Shown: piece after piece, positions 7,135-12,465 of the stretch
Position numbering within the stretch: position 1 is the first letter of the stretch
How the letters are laid out: each line of letters begins with the position of its first letter
Assembly (NCBI GenBank): GCA_946892075.1
Contig: CAMPNZ010000043.1
Location: 1 to 12,465 of the forward strand
Reading direction: 5' to 3'
Length of the DNA stretch: 12,465 bases
DNA from: an uncultured Coriobacteriales bacterium
GTDB taxonomy: Bacteria; Actinomycetota; Coriobacteriia; Coriobacteriales; Eggerthellaceae
Position numbers and translations under genes: made by a program
Notes under the pieces: model-generated
What the model was told of the DNA's origin: nothing
The model's database searches: none
Seen by the model: the letters and a program-made list of their open reading frames with translations, nothing else

Positions 7135-8256
7135 TTATTGTATGGCACCCAACACAAAGCGCTGAATATCGTGCATGAACATAAACACGAAAAACGCGAT
7201 AAAGATAACCACGCCAACTGTTGAAACGCCGTTCATAATGCGTTTGCCTAAATTGCGGCCCATCAGTTTTTGCACCACTTCCAGTGCGAAACGGCCCCCG
7301 TCAAGAGGCGGAATAGGAATAAGGTTCATCACGCCCAGCGACACGGAAATCATTGCCATAAACGATAAAAAGCTTACAAGGCCATGCTCTGCGGCTGTTT
7401 TAGAAATTACGGCAATGCCAATAACCGAGGCAGAATTTTGTACAGTTTCGGCGGCAGTTTGGGGGTTGAACAGGTTCAACACCGACACAACCGCCATGCC
7501 GATAAACGAGAAGCCCGCTTGAATAGATTGCAAGGGGTTCAAGAAGCGATGCATCACTTCTCCCGTTGCGTGATTAACCACGTCAACGCCCAAAACCGAG
7601 TAAATCATCACGAACGCAAGCAAACCGAACAGCAAATTTACAGCAACGCCCGCCACCAAAATGACGCTGCGCTTCCAAAAAGGGATGCTACGATACTGCT
7701 GTGCCAGTTCGTAGCGATAGAAATTATCGAACGCGGAATCGCTGCAAAACGACATCGCTTCGCCTTGAGCGTGCGGCATGGGAACGAAAATTCCCTGCTT
7801 GGAGCAGCGTTTCTTTACGCGCGCACTGGGCACGCACGCCGCCAGCTGAAACACTGCGTCGTTATTTACTTTGCGCGGCGACTTTATGCTGCCCCAATCT
7901 TCCAGCTGCTCGAATGCGGCAACCACGTCCTCAACAGGTAAGGAGCACTCCTGCGCCACCTGGTTAACCGACGCTTCGCCATGTGTTGCAATAAAGCGCA
8001 GCACGTCTTTGGTGTGCGGATGAATTTCGCCAGGCTCCATGCCACAAATGCGCGCATAGCCTCCCAACAGCACCGCCGTTACGCCAAAGCGCGTTTCGCC
8101 GCGCGTAAAACCAAGCGACGGCCCAGGTAGGCCAATCATAAACTCGCTCACGCGCACGCCAAAGGCACGCGCCGCCAAAAAGTGCCCGCCTTCGTGGATA
8201 AAAACCAGAAAGCCCAGCGAAAGCGTTGCATATATAATCATTAACAGTACGTCCAC
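7135..8256 (-). CDS. rseP: RseP-like site-2 intramembrane metalloprotease with winged-helix-like domain and no PDZ domain
   Basis: Zinc metalloprotease that cleaves membrane-embedded substrates such as anti-sigma factors or signal-peptide remnants. From the GTG at 8256 it has 373 residues: TM1 about 4-22 with H21-E-G-G-H25, the LLGGYARICGMEPGE loop (63-77), TM2 about 194-220 (FWKRSVILVAGVAVNLLFG), then NLIPIPPLDGG (311-321, zinc ligand D319) and a final TM at 344-365. Only about 15-20 residues separate TM2 from the NPLQSIQAGF segment that follows PDZ in relatives, so the PDZ domain is absent. Residues 82-139, between TM1 and TM2, resemble a winged helix (SVNQVAQECSL...EQLEDWGSIKSP). Start choice: AAAGGT lies upstream of the GTG, and the protein then begins like other RseP proteins; ATG codons at 8307, 8274 and 8271 are alternatives. 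Which substrate it cuts is unknown. Confidence 0.9.
   Translation of the reverse strand: MDVLLMIIYATLSLGFLVFIHEGGHFLAARAFGVRVSEFMIGLPGPSLGFTRGETRFGVTAVLLGGYARICGMEPGEIHPHTKDVLRFIATHGEASVNQVAQECSLPVEDVVAAFEQLEDWGSIKSPRKVNNDAVFQLAACVPSARVKKRCSKQGIFVPMPHAQGEAMSFCSDSAFDNFYRYELAQQYRSIPFWKRSVILVAGVAVNLLFGLLAFVMIYSVLGVDVVNHATGEVMHRFLNPLQSIQAGFSFIGMAVVSVLNLFNPQTAAETVQNSASVIGIAVISKTAAEHGLVSFLSFMAMISVSLGVMNLIPIPPLDGGRFALEVVQKLMGRNLGKRIMNGVSTVGVVIFIAFFVFMFMHDIQRFVLGAIQ
7768..7788 (-). repeat. GGGAACG-family repeat copy inside rseP
   Basis: This 21-base segment, read on the minus strand (TTCGTTCCCATGCCGCACGCT), matches + strand bases 8464-8484 with two mismatches. It encodes FVPMPHA in the linker between the winged-helix-like region and TM2, which has no family counterpart. 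Confidence 0.5.
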
Positions 8257-8262
8257 GTAGTT

Positions 8263-8268
8263 ACCTTT
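8263..8268 (-). promoter_or_regulatory. Ribosome binding site selecting the rseP GTG start
   Basis: AAAGGT on the minus strand ends 6 bases before GTG at 8256 (AGG about 7-8 bases away). It overlaps the upstream in-frame ATGs at 8271 and 8274, which lack comparable upstream sites, so the GTG is preferred. Confidence 0.5.
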
Positions 8269-8338
8269 CATCATCACAGCGTGCAAGCGCATGTTGCGCG
8301 AAGTCACAAGCTTTACTTAAGCACGGTTGCGCGCGTCA

Positions 8339-8367
8339 ATTCTATCAGCAAAAACGATACCACAAAA
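8339..8367 (-). promoter_or_regulatory. Candidate promoter for rseP
   Basis: On the minus strand, TGATAGAAT forms an extended -10 (TAGAAT at 8339-8344, 5 of 6 matches to TATAAT, with TG just upstream). A poor -35 (TTTTGT at 8362-8367, 17-base spacing) precedes it; TTGTGG at 15-base spacing is an alternative. The predicted transcript would have a leader of about 75 bases before the GTG. Confidence 0.3.
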
Positions 8368-8386
8368 GAACGCAAGCACGCGCTTG
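8364..8386 (-). terminator. Candidate weak intrinsic terminator, copy 2 in the dxr-rseP gap
   Basis: Minus-strand hairpin CAAGC-GCGT-GCTTG (8373-8386) is followed by CGTTCTTTT. The stem has only 5 bp and the T-run is interrupted, so termination would be inefficient at best. Confidence 0.25.
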
Positions 8387-8394
8387 GTGCATGT

Positions 8395-8430
8395 GGTGCT
8401 GGTGGTGCTGGTGGTGCTGGTGGTGCTGGT
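8395..8430. repeat. Microsatellite: four perfect copies of a 9-bp unit
   Basis: Four identical consecutive copies of GGTGCTGGT (+ strand; ACCAGCACC on the minus strand). It lies in the non-coding dxr-rseP gap between two candidate hairpins and about 50 bases upstream of the candidate rseP -10. It encodes nothing convincing in any frame. Confidence 0.9.
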
Positions 8431-8432
8431 GT

Positions 8433-8454
8433 AAAAACGCACGTCAAAGGACGT
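8433..8454 (-). terminator. Candidate weak intrinsic terminator downstream of dxr
   Basis: On the minus strand, an A-rich lead is followed by stem ACGTC-CTTT-GACGT (8441-8454), two or three bases, then TTTTT (8433-8437). Overlapping alternative pairing AAAACG/CGTTTT is possible. The short stem makes this tentative. Confidence 0.35.
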
Positions 8455-8463
8455 TTTCTTGGC

Positions 8464-8537
8464 TTCGTTCCCATGACGCAGGCTTCACAAAGCCACGTTC
8501 CCCACACGCAGCGGCACCACGTTCCCGCTACGCAAGA
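8464..8537. repeat. Three tandem-like copies of the CGTTCCC-NNN-ACGCA repeat
   Basis: On the + strand CGTTCCC begins at 8466, 8496 and 8520, each followed by three variable bases and ACGCAG or ACGCAA. Spacings are 30 and 24 bases. The third copy overlaps the dxr stop codon. Between the first two is a small hairpin, GGCTT-CACA-AAGCC (8481-8494). Confidence 0.7.
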
Positions 8538-9988
8538 CCGCGCATTTTTTGGTGCTGCGCAAAATCGATGCCAAGAACGCGACACGCTTTATGGCGCGCT
8601 TCGGCGTCGATAGCTTCAAGCTGCTGAATTGACTCTTGCTCATAGTGTATCTGATGTTCCAAAACAGTTTCAACACAACGCGCAATATCCGTATAAGCAC
8701 ACGCTCCGTTCAAAAACGCGTACACCGCAACTTCATTGGCAGCATTCATTACGCACGGATGCACGCCGCCCTGCTTGCCAGCCTGATACGCCAGCTTCAA
8801 CAGCGGAAACGTGGTAGTATCAGGCGCTTTGAACGTAAGCTGCGAAAGCGTGGTGAAGTCGAGCGGCGCAACGGGCGCGCTCCAGCGCTGCGGATACGAA
8901 AGCGCGTACTGAATGGGAATACGCATATCGGTGGTTCCCATATGCGCTTTTACGCTACCGTCCACAAATTCCACCATCGAGTGAATAAGCGATTGAGGCT
9001 GCACCACAACGGAAATGCGCTCGTAGGGCATGTTGAATAAGTGGTGCGCTTCGATAACTTCAAGGCCCTTGTTCATAAGTGTTGACGAGTCGATAGAAAT
9101 TTTCGCGCCCATGTGCCACGTGGGGTGCGCAAGCGCCTGAGCAGGTGTAATGTGTCGCAACTGGTCAAGCGTTTTGCCGAAAAACGGGCCGCCTGAGGCC
9201 GTAAGCCACAGGCGCGAAACTTCGGCGTGCTGTTCGCCAACCAAGCACTGAAAAATGGCGCCGTGTTCAGAATCGATTGGTAGCAAAGTTCCGGTGGTGT
9301 GCGCAAGACGCATAAGAATGTCGCCGCCCACAACCAGCGACTCTTTGTTTGCAAGCGCCAGCGTTTTTCCTGCTTGCAGCGCGGCTTCACTGACGCGCAA
9401 GCCAACAGCTCCCACCAGCGCGTTTACCACGATATCGGCTTCGGGGCAACGCGCAAGCGCCAGCAGCGCCTCCATGCCATAGTGCGGCATGTCGGACGCG
9501 GGAACGGATGCGGGTGTTTGTGCGGGTGCGGGAACGGATGCGGGTGTTGTTTCGCCTGCACACCCGCGAACATGCGGCGACATTTCTCCAGCACATGACG
9601 CCGTTTGCGCCGCATCAAGATAATGCTCGAAGGCTTCTTTATCGGCGCTGTTTTTGGGAACGCTTGCCAGCGCAAGCCTGCGCACGCCGTGGCGTTTTGC
9701 TTGCTCGATAAGGGCGCTGACGTGCGTGTTTGCCGATAGGCCAGCACAGCACAGTTCACGGGGATGCTGCTCGATTACGTTAAGCGTTTGCGTGCCGATA
9801 GAGCCAGTTGAACCAAGAACAACCACGCGGCGTGGGGCGTTTGCGTAAGGTGGAACGTTTGTGCAATGCGCCACAGCCTCTTGCTGCGCCGCAGCATCTG
9901 CGCGGGCACGTTCCCCATGCACAGCATCCGCGCAACCGCGTTCCCGAACCGCAGCTTCCCGTACATTCTTACTATCTAGTGCACTCAT
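8528..9988 (-). CDS. dxr: 1-deoxy-D-xylulose 5-phosphate reductoisomerase with N-terminal extension and internal insertion
   Basis: First committed enzyme of the DXP pathway: NADPH-dependent rearrangement of DXP to MEP, target of fosmidomycin. Seen: NADPH loop LGSTGSIGTQTL (58-69), LANKESLVVGG (212-222), PIDSEHGAIFQCL (237-249, metal/active-site D239 and E241), TASGGPF, HPTWHMGAKISIDSSTLMNKGLE (H288; E310), QPQSLIHSM (the usual first His is Gln, the second kept at H336) and NAANEVAV. Length is 486 versus about 380-400. The excess is an N-terminal extension (about 1-52) with 10-residue repeats and an insertion at about 130-166 with TPASVP repeats. No strong RBS precedes the ATG at 9988, 14 bases after cdsA, so a later start is possible, but no good one is seen. 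Stop is TAG at 8528. Confidence 0.95.
   Translation of the reverse strand: MSALDSKNVREAAVRERGCADAVHGERARADAAAQQEAVAHCTNVPPYANAPRRVVVLGSTGSIGTQTLNVIEQHPRELCCAGLSANTHVSALIEQAKRHGVRRLALASVPKNSADKEAFEHYLDAAQTASCAGEMSPHVRGCAGETTPASVPAPAQTPASVPASDMPHYGMEALLALARCPEADIVVNALVGAVGLRVSEAALQAGKTLALANKESLVVGGDILMRLAHTTGTLLPIDSEHGAIFQCLVGEQHAEVSRLWLTASGGPFFGKTLDQLRHITPAQALAHPTWHMGAKISIDSSTLMNKGLEVIEAHHLFNMPYERISVVVQPQSLIHSMVEFVDGSVKAHMGTTDMRIPIQYALSYPQRWSAPVAPLDFTTLSQLTFKAPDTTTFPLLKLAYQAGKQGGVHPCVMNAANEVAVYAFLNGACAYTDIARCVETVLEHQIHYEQESIQQLEAIDAEARHKACRVLGIDFAQHQKMRGLA
9499..9558 (-). repeat. 30-bp tandem repeat within the dxr insertion
   Basis: Two 30-base units start at 9499 and 9529; the first 21 bases (GCGGGAACGGATGCGGGTGTT on the + strand, in two parts GCGGGAACGG and ATGCGGGTGTT) are identical and the rest diverged. 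They encode the TPASVPA repeats of DXR residues about 148-165. Frame is preserved. Both units contain the GGGAACG core. Confidence 0.8.
9886..9945 (-). repeat. Imperfect 30-bp tandem repeat in the dxr 5' coding region
   Basis: On the minus strand, units at 9945-9916 and 9915-9886 both start GGGAACG and share GCGC and GATGCTG at matching positions. They encode residues of the form ERGCADAVH and GERARADAAA in the N-terminal extension of DXR. Confidence 0.6.
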
Positions 9989-10002
9989 ATCCCATCACTC
10001 AC

Positions 10003-10926
10003 TTACACAAGCTGCACGTATCCCAGAAGCGTCAACAGCATCACCGAGGCGGTGGCGGCTGTCATAAGGGAGTCGCAGCGATCAAATAACCCACCATGAC
10101 CAGGCATAATGGTGCCCGAATCTTTGAAACCAACGCTGCGCTTAATACGGCTTTCGCACAAGTCGCCTAACACGCCGCATAAGCCTGCCACAAATCCGAT
10201 GAACAAAAGATGCAACACATGAAAATGCATTTCGGGAACAAGCAGCAATAAACACCAGCTAATCGCCGAGCACACCAAGCCCGCAATGAAGCCTTCCCAT
10301 GTTTTGTTGGGAGAGGTATGCGGCGCAAGGCGATGCCTGCCAAACGCGCGGCCAACAAGGTAAGCGCCCACGTCATTGGCCCAAAGACTGATGAAAGTAG
10401 CCAGCACAATAAAGCCCGCCCACTCAACATCAAACGAGCGGCGAAGCAGCATAATGCCTGCTAGCTGGCCTCCCGTGTACAGAAAACCGAAAATGCTACC
10501 GCCAACATCGGCAATGCGCGCGCGACGCCAAAACACATACCATATGGTAAGCACCAACATAATTACCAATATAACGCCCATCATGCCCTTTAGGCCTTGA
10601 GCGTAAGCAGCAATCGGAAGCAGCGCTGCACCGATAACGCCTATCCATTCATTAGGCATTTTGGCGTCATTGCGCAGCATGTAATAGAATTCAGCGGCAC
10701 ATAAACCAGCAGTAATTGACAGAAATGCCATCGTGGCAAAATTGCCCGCAAGGATGGTGCTTACGGCAACAGCAACGTAGATAACACCTGTTCGCAGGCG
10801 TATTTGGAAGCTGCTTGCGTTCTTGAACTTCTGCGGCGTTTTTGCATATGCCAGCTCTTTGACGCGCTTGGCCTTTTGGCGGCACTGTTCGCGGCGGGAA
10901 GGAGTATGTGTTTTGCCATCCTTCAT
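10003..10926 (-). CDS. cdsA: Phosphatidate cytidylyltransferase (CDP-diacylglycerol synthase)
   Basis: Integral membrane enzyme that makes CDP-diacylglycerol from phosphatidic acid and CTP, the branch point for phospholipid synthesis. 307 residues with many hydrophobic segments (about 47-80, 93-132, 140-162, 168-195, 211-256). The family signature is clear near the C-terminus: CESRIKRSVGFKDSG (257-271) then PGHGGLFDRCDS (275-286), with the catalytic Asp residues in DRCDS. NDVGAYLVGRAFGRH and SPNKTWEG (205-212) are also typical. The first 45 residues are strongly basic and hydrophilic (many Lys/Arg), longer than in many relatives, and probably cytoplasmic. AGGTGA lies about 7-8 bases before the ATG, and the gap from uppS is 14 bases. 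Confidence 0.96.
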   Translation of the reverse strand: MKDGKTHTPSRREQCRQKAKRVKELAYAKTPQKFKNASSFQIRLRTGVIYVAVAVSTILAGNFATMAFLSITAGLCAAEFYYMLRNDAKMPNEWIGVIGAALLPIAAYAQGLKGMMGVILVIMLVLTIWYVFWRRARIADVGGSIFGFLYTGGQLAGIMLLRRSFDVEWAGFIVLATFISLWANDVGAYLVGRAFGRHRLAPHTSPNKTWEGFIAGLVCSAISWCLLLLVPEMHFHVLHLLFIGFVAGLCGVLGDLCESRIKRSVGFKDSGTIMPGHGGLFDRCDSLMTAATASVMLLTLLGYVQLV

Positions 10927-10940
10927 TATCGTTTCACCTG

Positions 10941-11789
10941 TTAAACAGCACCAAAACGGCGATCGCGTTTCTGAAATTCAAGCAAACAGCGCAAAAACTC
11001 GTAGCGATCGAAGTCGGGCCACAACACACTGCTTGAAATAAGCTCTGCATACGCTGCTTGCCACAGCAGAAAATTCGATAAGCGCAGCTCACCTGAGGTG
11101 CGGATAATAAGATCGGGGTCGGGCAGGTTACGCGTGTAAAGATGCTGAGCAATGTCGGCTTCCGTGATTTCAACCGTGCTCGACGGCGTGGACGCGGATG
11201 TGGGCGTGAACGGTGTCGTGGACGAGGATGATTGCGAACCAGACGCCGCCCCCTGCGCCAATGCACGCTGAACATGCTCGTCAACAAGCTGTTGCGTCGC
11301 GCGAACAAGCTCGCTTCGCGCTCCATAATTGATGGCAACAACAAGTGTCATCCCCGTATTCTGGCACGTTTTTTCGTACGCTTCTTCAAAGGCGCTGCGC
11401 GTCTGCGCCGGCAGCGCATCCATATTGCCAATCGTCATGATGCGCACGTTCTCTTTGTGCAGTTCATCGACCTCTTTTAGCATCGTCGTTGCAAACAAAT
11501 TCATCAAGCCCGAAACTTCGTCTGCTGGCCTGCGCCAATTTTCCGACGAAAACGAATAAATGGTAAGATAGCGAACACCAATGTCGTTTGCGCACCGAAT
11601 AAGCTCACGAACAGCCTCAATGCCAGCTCGATGACCCAATAAACGCTGTAGAGCGCGCTTCTTTGCCCACCTGCCGTTGCCATCCATAATTACCGCAACA
11701 TGAGCCGGAATTTTCTGGCAATCAAGCGCAGAAATATCTATATCAGCTGGTAAATGCGGGAATATGTACGTCAGTGGCTTTTGCAGCAT
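10941..11789 (-). CDS. uppS: Isoprenyl transferase (undecaprenyl diphosphate synthase) with S/T-rich insertion
   Basis: Cytoplasmic cis-prenyltransferase that extends farnesyl diphosphate with isopentenyl units to the C55 carrier lipid for cell-wall synthesis. Seen: HVAVIMDGNGRWAKKR (30-45, catalytic D36), GHRAG (52-56), LTIYSFSSENWRRP (75-88), INYGARSEL (153-161) and the substrate-binding C-terminal motif RNLPDPDLIIRTSGELRLSN (220-239). Length is 282 versus about 240-255. Residues about 179-206 form a Gly/Ser/Thr/Pro-rich insertion before the EITEADIAQHLYT helix, in a place where relatives have a short linker. The gene starts two bases after the frr stop with no strong RBS, so translation is probably coupled to frr. 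dxr and ispG in the same run feed its substrate supply. Confidence 0.96.
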   Translation of the reverse strand: MLQKPLTYIFPHLPADIDISALDCQKIPAHVAVIMDGNGRWAKKRALQRLLGHRAGIEAVRELIRCANDIGVRYLTIYSFSSENWRRPADEVSGLMNLFATTMLKEVDELHKENVRIMTIGNMDALPAQTRSAFEEAYEKTCQNTGMTLVVAINYGARSELVRATQQLVDEHVQRALAQGAASGSQSSSSTTPFTPTSASTPSSTVEITEADIAQHLYTRNLPDPDLIIRTSGELRLSNFLLWQAAYAELISSSVLWPDFDRYEFLRCLLEFQKRDRRFGAV

Positions 11790-11791
11790 GC

Positions 11792-12346
11792 TTAAATTTC
11801 CATCACTTCGGCTTCTTTTTTCTTGAGTGCAGCATCAACACGCGCAATGAAGGCGTCAGTTTGCTTTTGCACGTCAGCCTCGGCGCGACGCTGCTCATCT
11901 TCAGGCAAGGAATCGGCTTTCACTTGCTTTTCGATGGCCGAATTGGCATCGCGACGAGCATTGCGAATGGCAACGCGCGCTTCTTCCGCGTATGAGCGAC
12001 ACTGTTTTGCCAGCTCTTTGCGGCGCTCCTCGGTAAGAGAAGGAAACGGCAAACGCACAACCGAACCGTCATTCGAGGGCGTTACGCCTAAATCGCTTTC
12101 CAGAATTGCCTGCTCAATGGCACGCAAAACGCCCTTATCCCACGGCTCAATAACAAGCATATGCGCATCGGGCGATTTTACGCCGGCAAGCTGGTTAATA
12201 GGCGTGGGCGTTCCGTAATACTCAACGCGAATTTTGTCGAGAACCATTGCATTAGCGCGCCCCGTTCTTACCCCTGCAAATGCAGTTTCAAGCGAATGAA
12301 GCGCCTCGTCCATACGCTGCTTTGCTTTTGCAATATGTTCTTGCAT
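11792..12346 (-). CDS. frr: Ribosome recycling factor
   Basis: Splits post-termination ribosomes with EF-G. 184 residues, the usual RRF length, with the two-domain pattern: RMDEAL...VRTGRANAMVLDKIRVEYYG...PINQLAGV at the N-terminus and LPFPSLTEERRKELAK, EEARVAIRNARRDAN, and a C-terminal long helix ending ALKKKEAEVMEI. The ATG at 12346 is preceded by AAGGAG with a 6-base gap and matches the family N-terminus. The open frame continues upstream to the window edge but that part does not resemble RRF. It is the first gene of the visible minus-strand run; pyrH is the common upstream neighbour but is not recognisable here. Confidence 0.97.
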   Translation of the reverse strand: MQEHIAKAKQRMDEALHSLETAFAGVRTGRANAMVLDKIRVEYYGTPTPINQLAGVKSPDAHMLVIEPWDKGVLRAIEQAILESDLGVTPSNDGSVVRLPFPSLTEERRKELAKQCRSYAEEARVAIRNARRDANSAIEKQVKADSLPEDEQRRAEADVQKQTDAFIARVDAALKKKEAEVMEI

Positions 12347-12465
12347 AATAATCTCCTTCGTAGCTTGGTTTTTGTAGCTTGTTATATGCGTATCAAGCGC
12401 GAACGCCTGCGCGGTGTCAGCAGCGGAGTTACGTTCCCCGTTACTACCATAGGTAACACGCATGG
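12347..12465. other. Region upstream of frr
   Basis: No recognisable gene; no frame resembles the PyrH C-terminus. It contains the frr ribosome binding site, a direct repeat of GTAGCTTG at 12360-12367 and 12374-12381, one GGGGAACGT repeat copy (minus strand, about 12430-12438) and a short inverted repeat GTTAC...GTAAC beside it. No convincing promoter was seen. Confidence 0.5.
12353..12358 (-). promoter_or_regulatory. frr: Ribosome binding site of frr
   Basis: Perfect AAGGAG on the minus strand with a 6-base gap to the ATG at 12346; it fixes the start of frr against the longer open frame. Confidence 0.85.

Noticed and set aside
8481..8494. Hairpin GGCTT-CACA-AAGCC as the dxr terminator
   Set aside because: Only a 5-bp stem and no T-run on the minus strand after it; the hairpin at 8441-8454 followed by TTTTT is a better though still weak candidate.
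8313..8585. Minus-strand 90-codon frame with PAP repeats and many cysteines overlapping the dxr 3' end
   Set aside because: It starts inside dxr in another frame, has no RBS signal, and its repeats are the microsatellite translated.
8281..8627. Plus-strand open frames over the dxr-rseP gap with repeated VPxTQ or Trp-Cys peptides
   Set aside because: They are the CGTTCCC repeat and GGTGCTGGT microsatellite read in other frames, antisense to the dxr end, without RBS or family resemblance. The conserved VPxTQ phase is curious but is better explained as repeat DNA.
12347..12463. Longer frr reading frame starting at 12463
   Set aside because: The added 39 residues do not resemble RRF, and a perfect AAGGAG sits 6 bases before the ATG at 12346, which matches the family N-terminus.
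1..12465. CRISPR arrays, tRNA or rRNA genes, insertion sequences, prophage or defence genes
   Set aside because: None seen. Tandem repeats are short, directly adjacent and mostly coding, without spacer structure; all sizeable frames belong to housekeeping genes or their shadows.

Overview
The window looks like chromosomal housekeeping DNA from a monoderm (Gram-positive type) anaerobe with mid GC content, roughly 50-55% by eye. My best guess is an actinobacterium of the class Coriobacteriia (Eggerthellales-like). This rests on the clostridial-type one-carbon genes (fhs, fchA, folD), the DXP isoprenoid pathway in an frr-uppS-cdsA-dxr-rseP-ispG-proS run with no outer-membrane genes after rseP, and remembered resemblance of the RseP variant to Coriobacteriia proteins. 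I cannot confirm the taxon from sequence alone.

Left arm (1-3249, + strand): the 3' part of fhs (formate-tetrahydrofolate ligase), then fchA (cyclohydrolase/cyclodeaminase family) and folD, tightly spaced with good ribosome binding sites. Together they carry formate to 5,10-methylene-tetrahydrofolate. FolD lacks two of the three usual cyclohydrolase active-site residues, so FchA probably does the cyclohydrolase step and FolD is only the dehydrogenase.

Centre (3250-3401): a convergent intergenic region with weak hairpins but no convincing U-tract terminator.

Right arm (12465 down to 3402, - strand): frr, uppS, cdsA, dxr, then a 271-base gap, then rseP, ispG, proS and a HAD phosphatase. Gaps are otherwise 2-34 bases or a 4-base overlap. 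dxr and ispG supply isoprenoid precursors, uppS makes the undecaprenyl carrier lipid, cdsA makes CDP-diacylglycerol, frr and proS serve translation, and rseP is an intramembrane protease. The dxr-rseP gap holds a 4 x 9 bp microsatellite, candidate weak terminators and a candidate promoter, so it may split the run into two transcription units.

Unusual features: (1) the RseP homologue has no room for a PDZ domain and instead has a winged-helix-like domain in its cytoplasmic loop; (2) FolD has a degenerate cyclohydrolase site next to fchA; (3) a short GGGAACG-centred repeat is enriched and sits mostly in intergenic DNA and in non-conserved segments of dxr and rseP; (4) several core enzymes (FchA, ProRS, DXR, UppS) carry low-complexity extensions or insertions, three of them (FchA, ProRS, DXR) with visible in-frame tandem repeats in the DNA.
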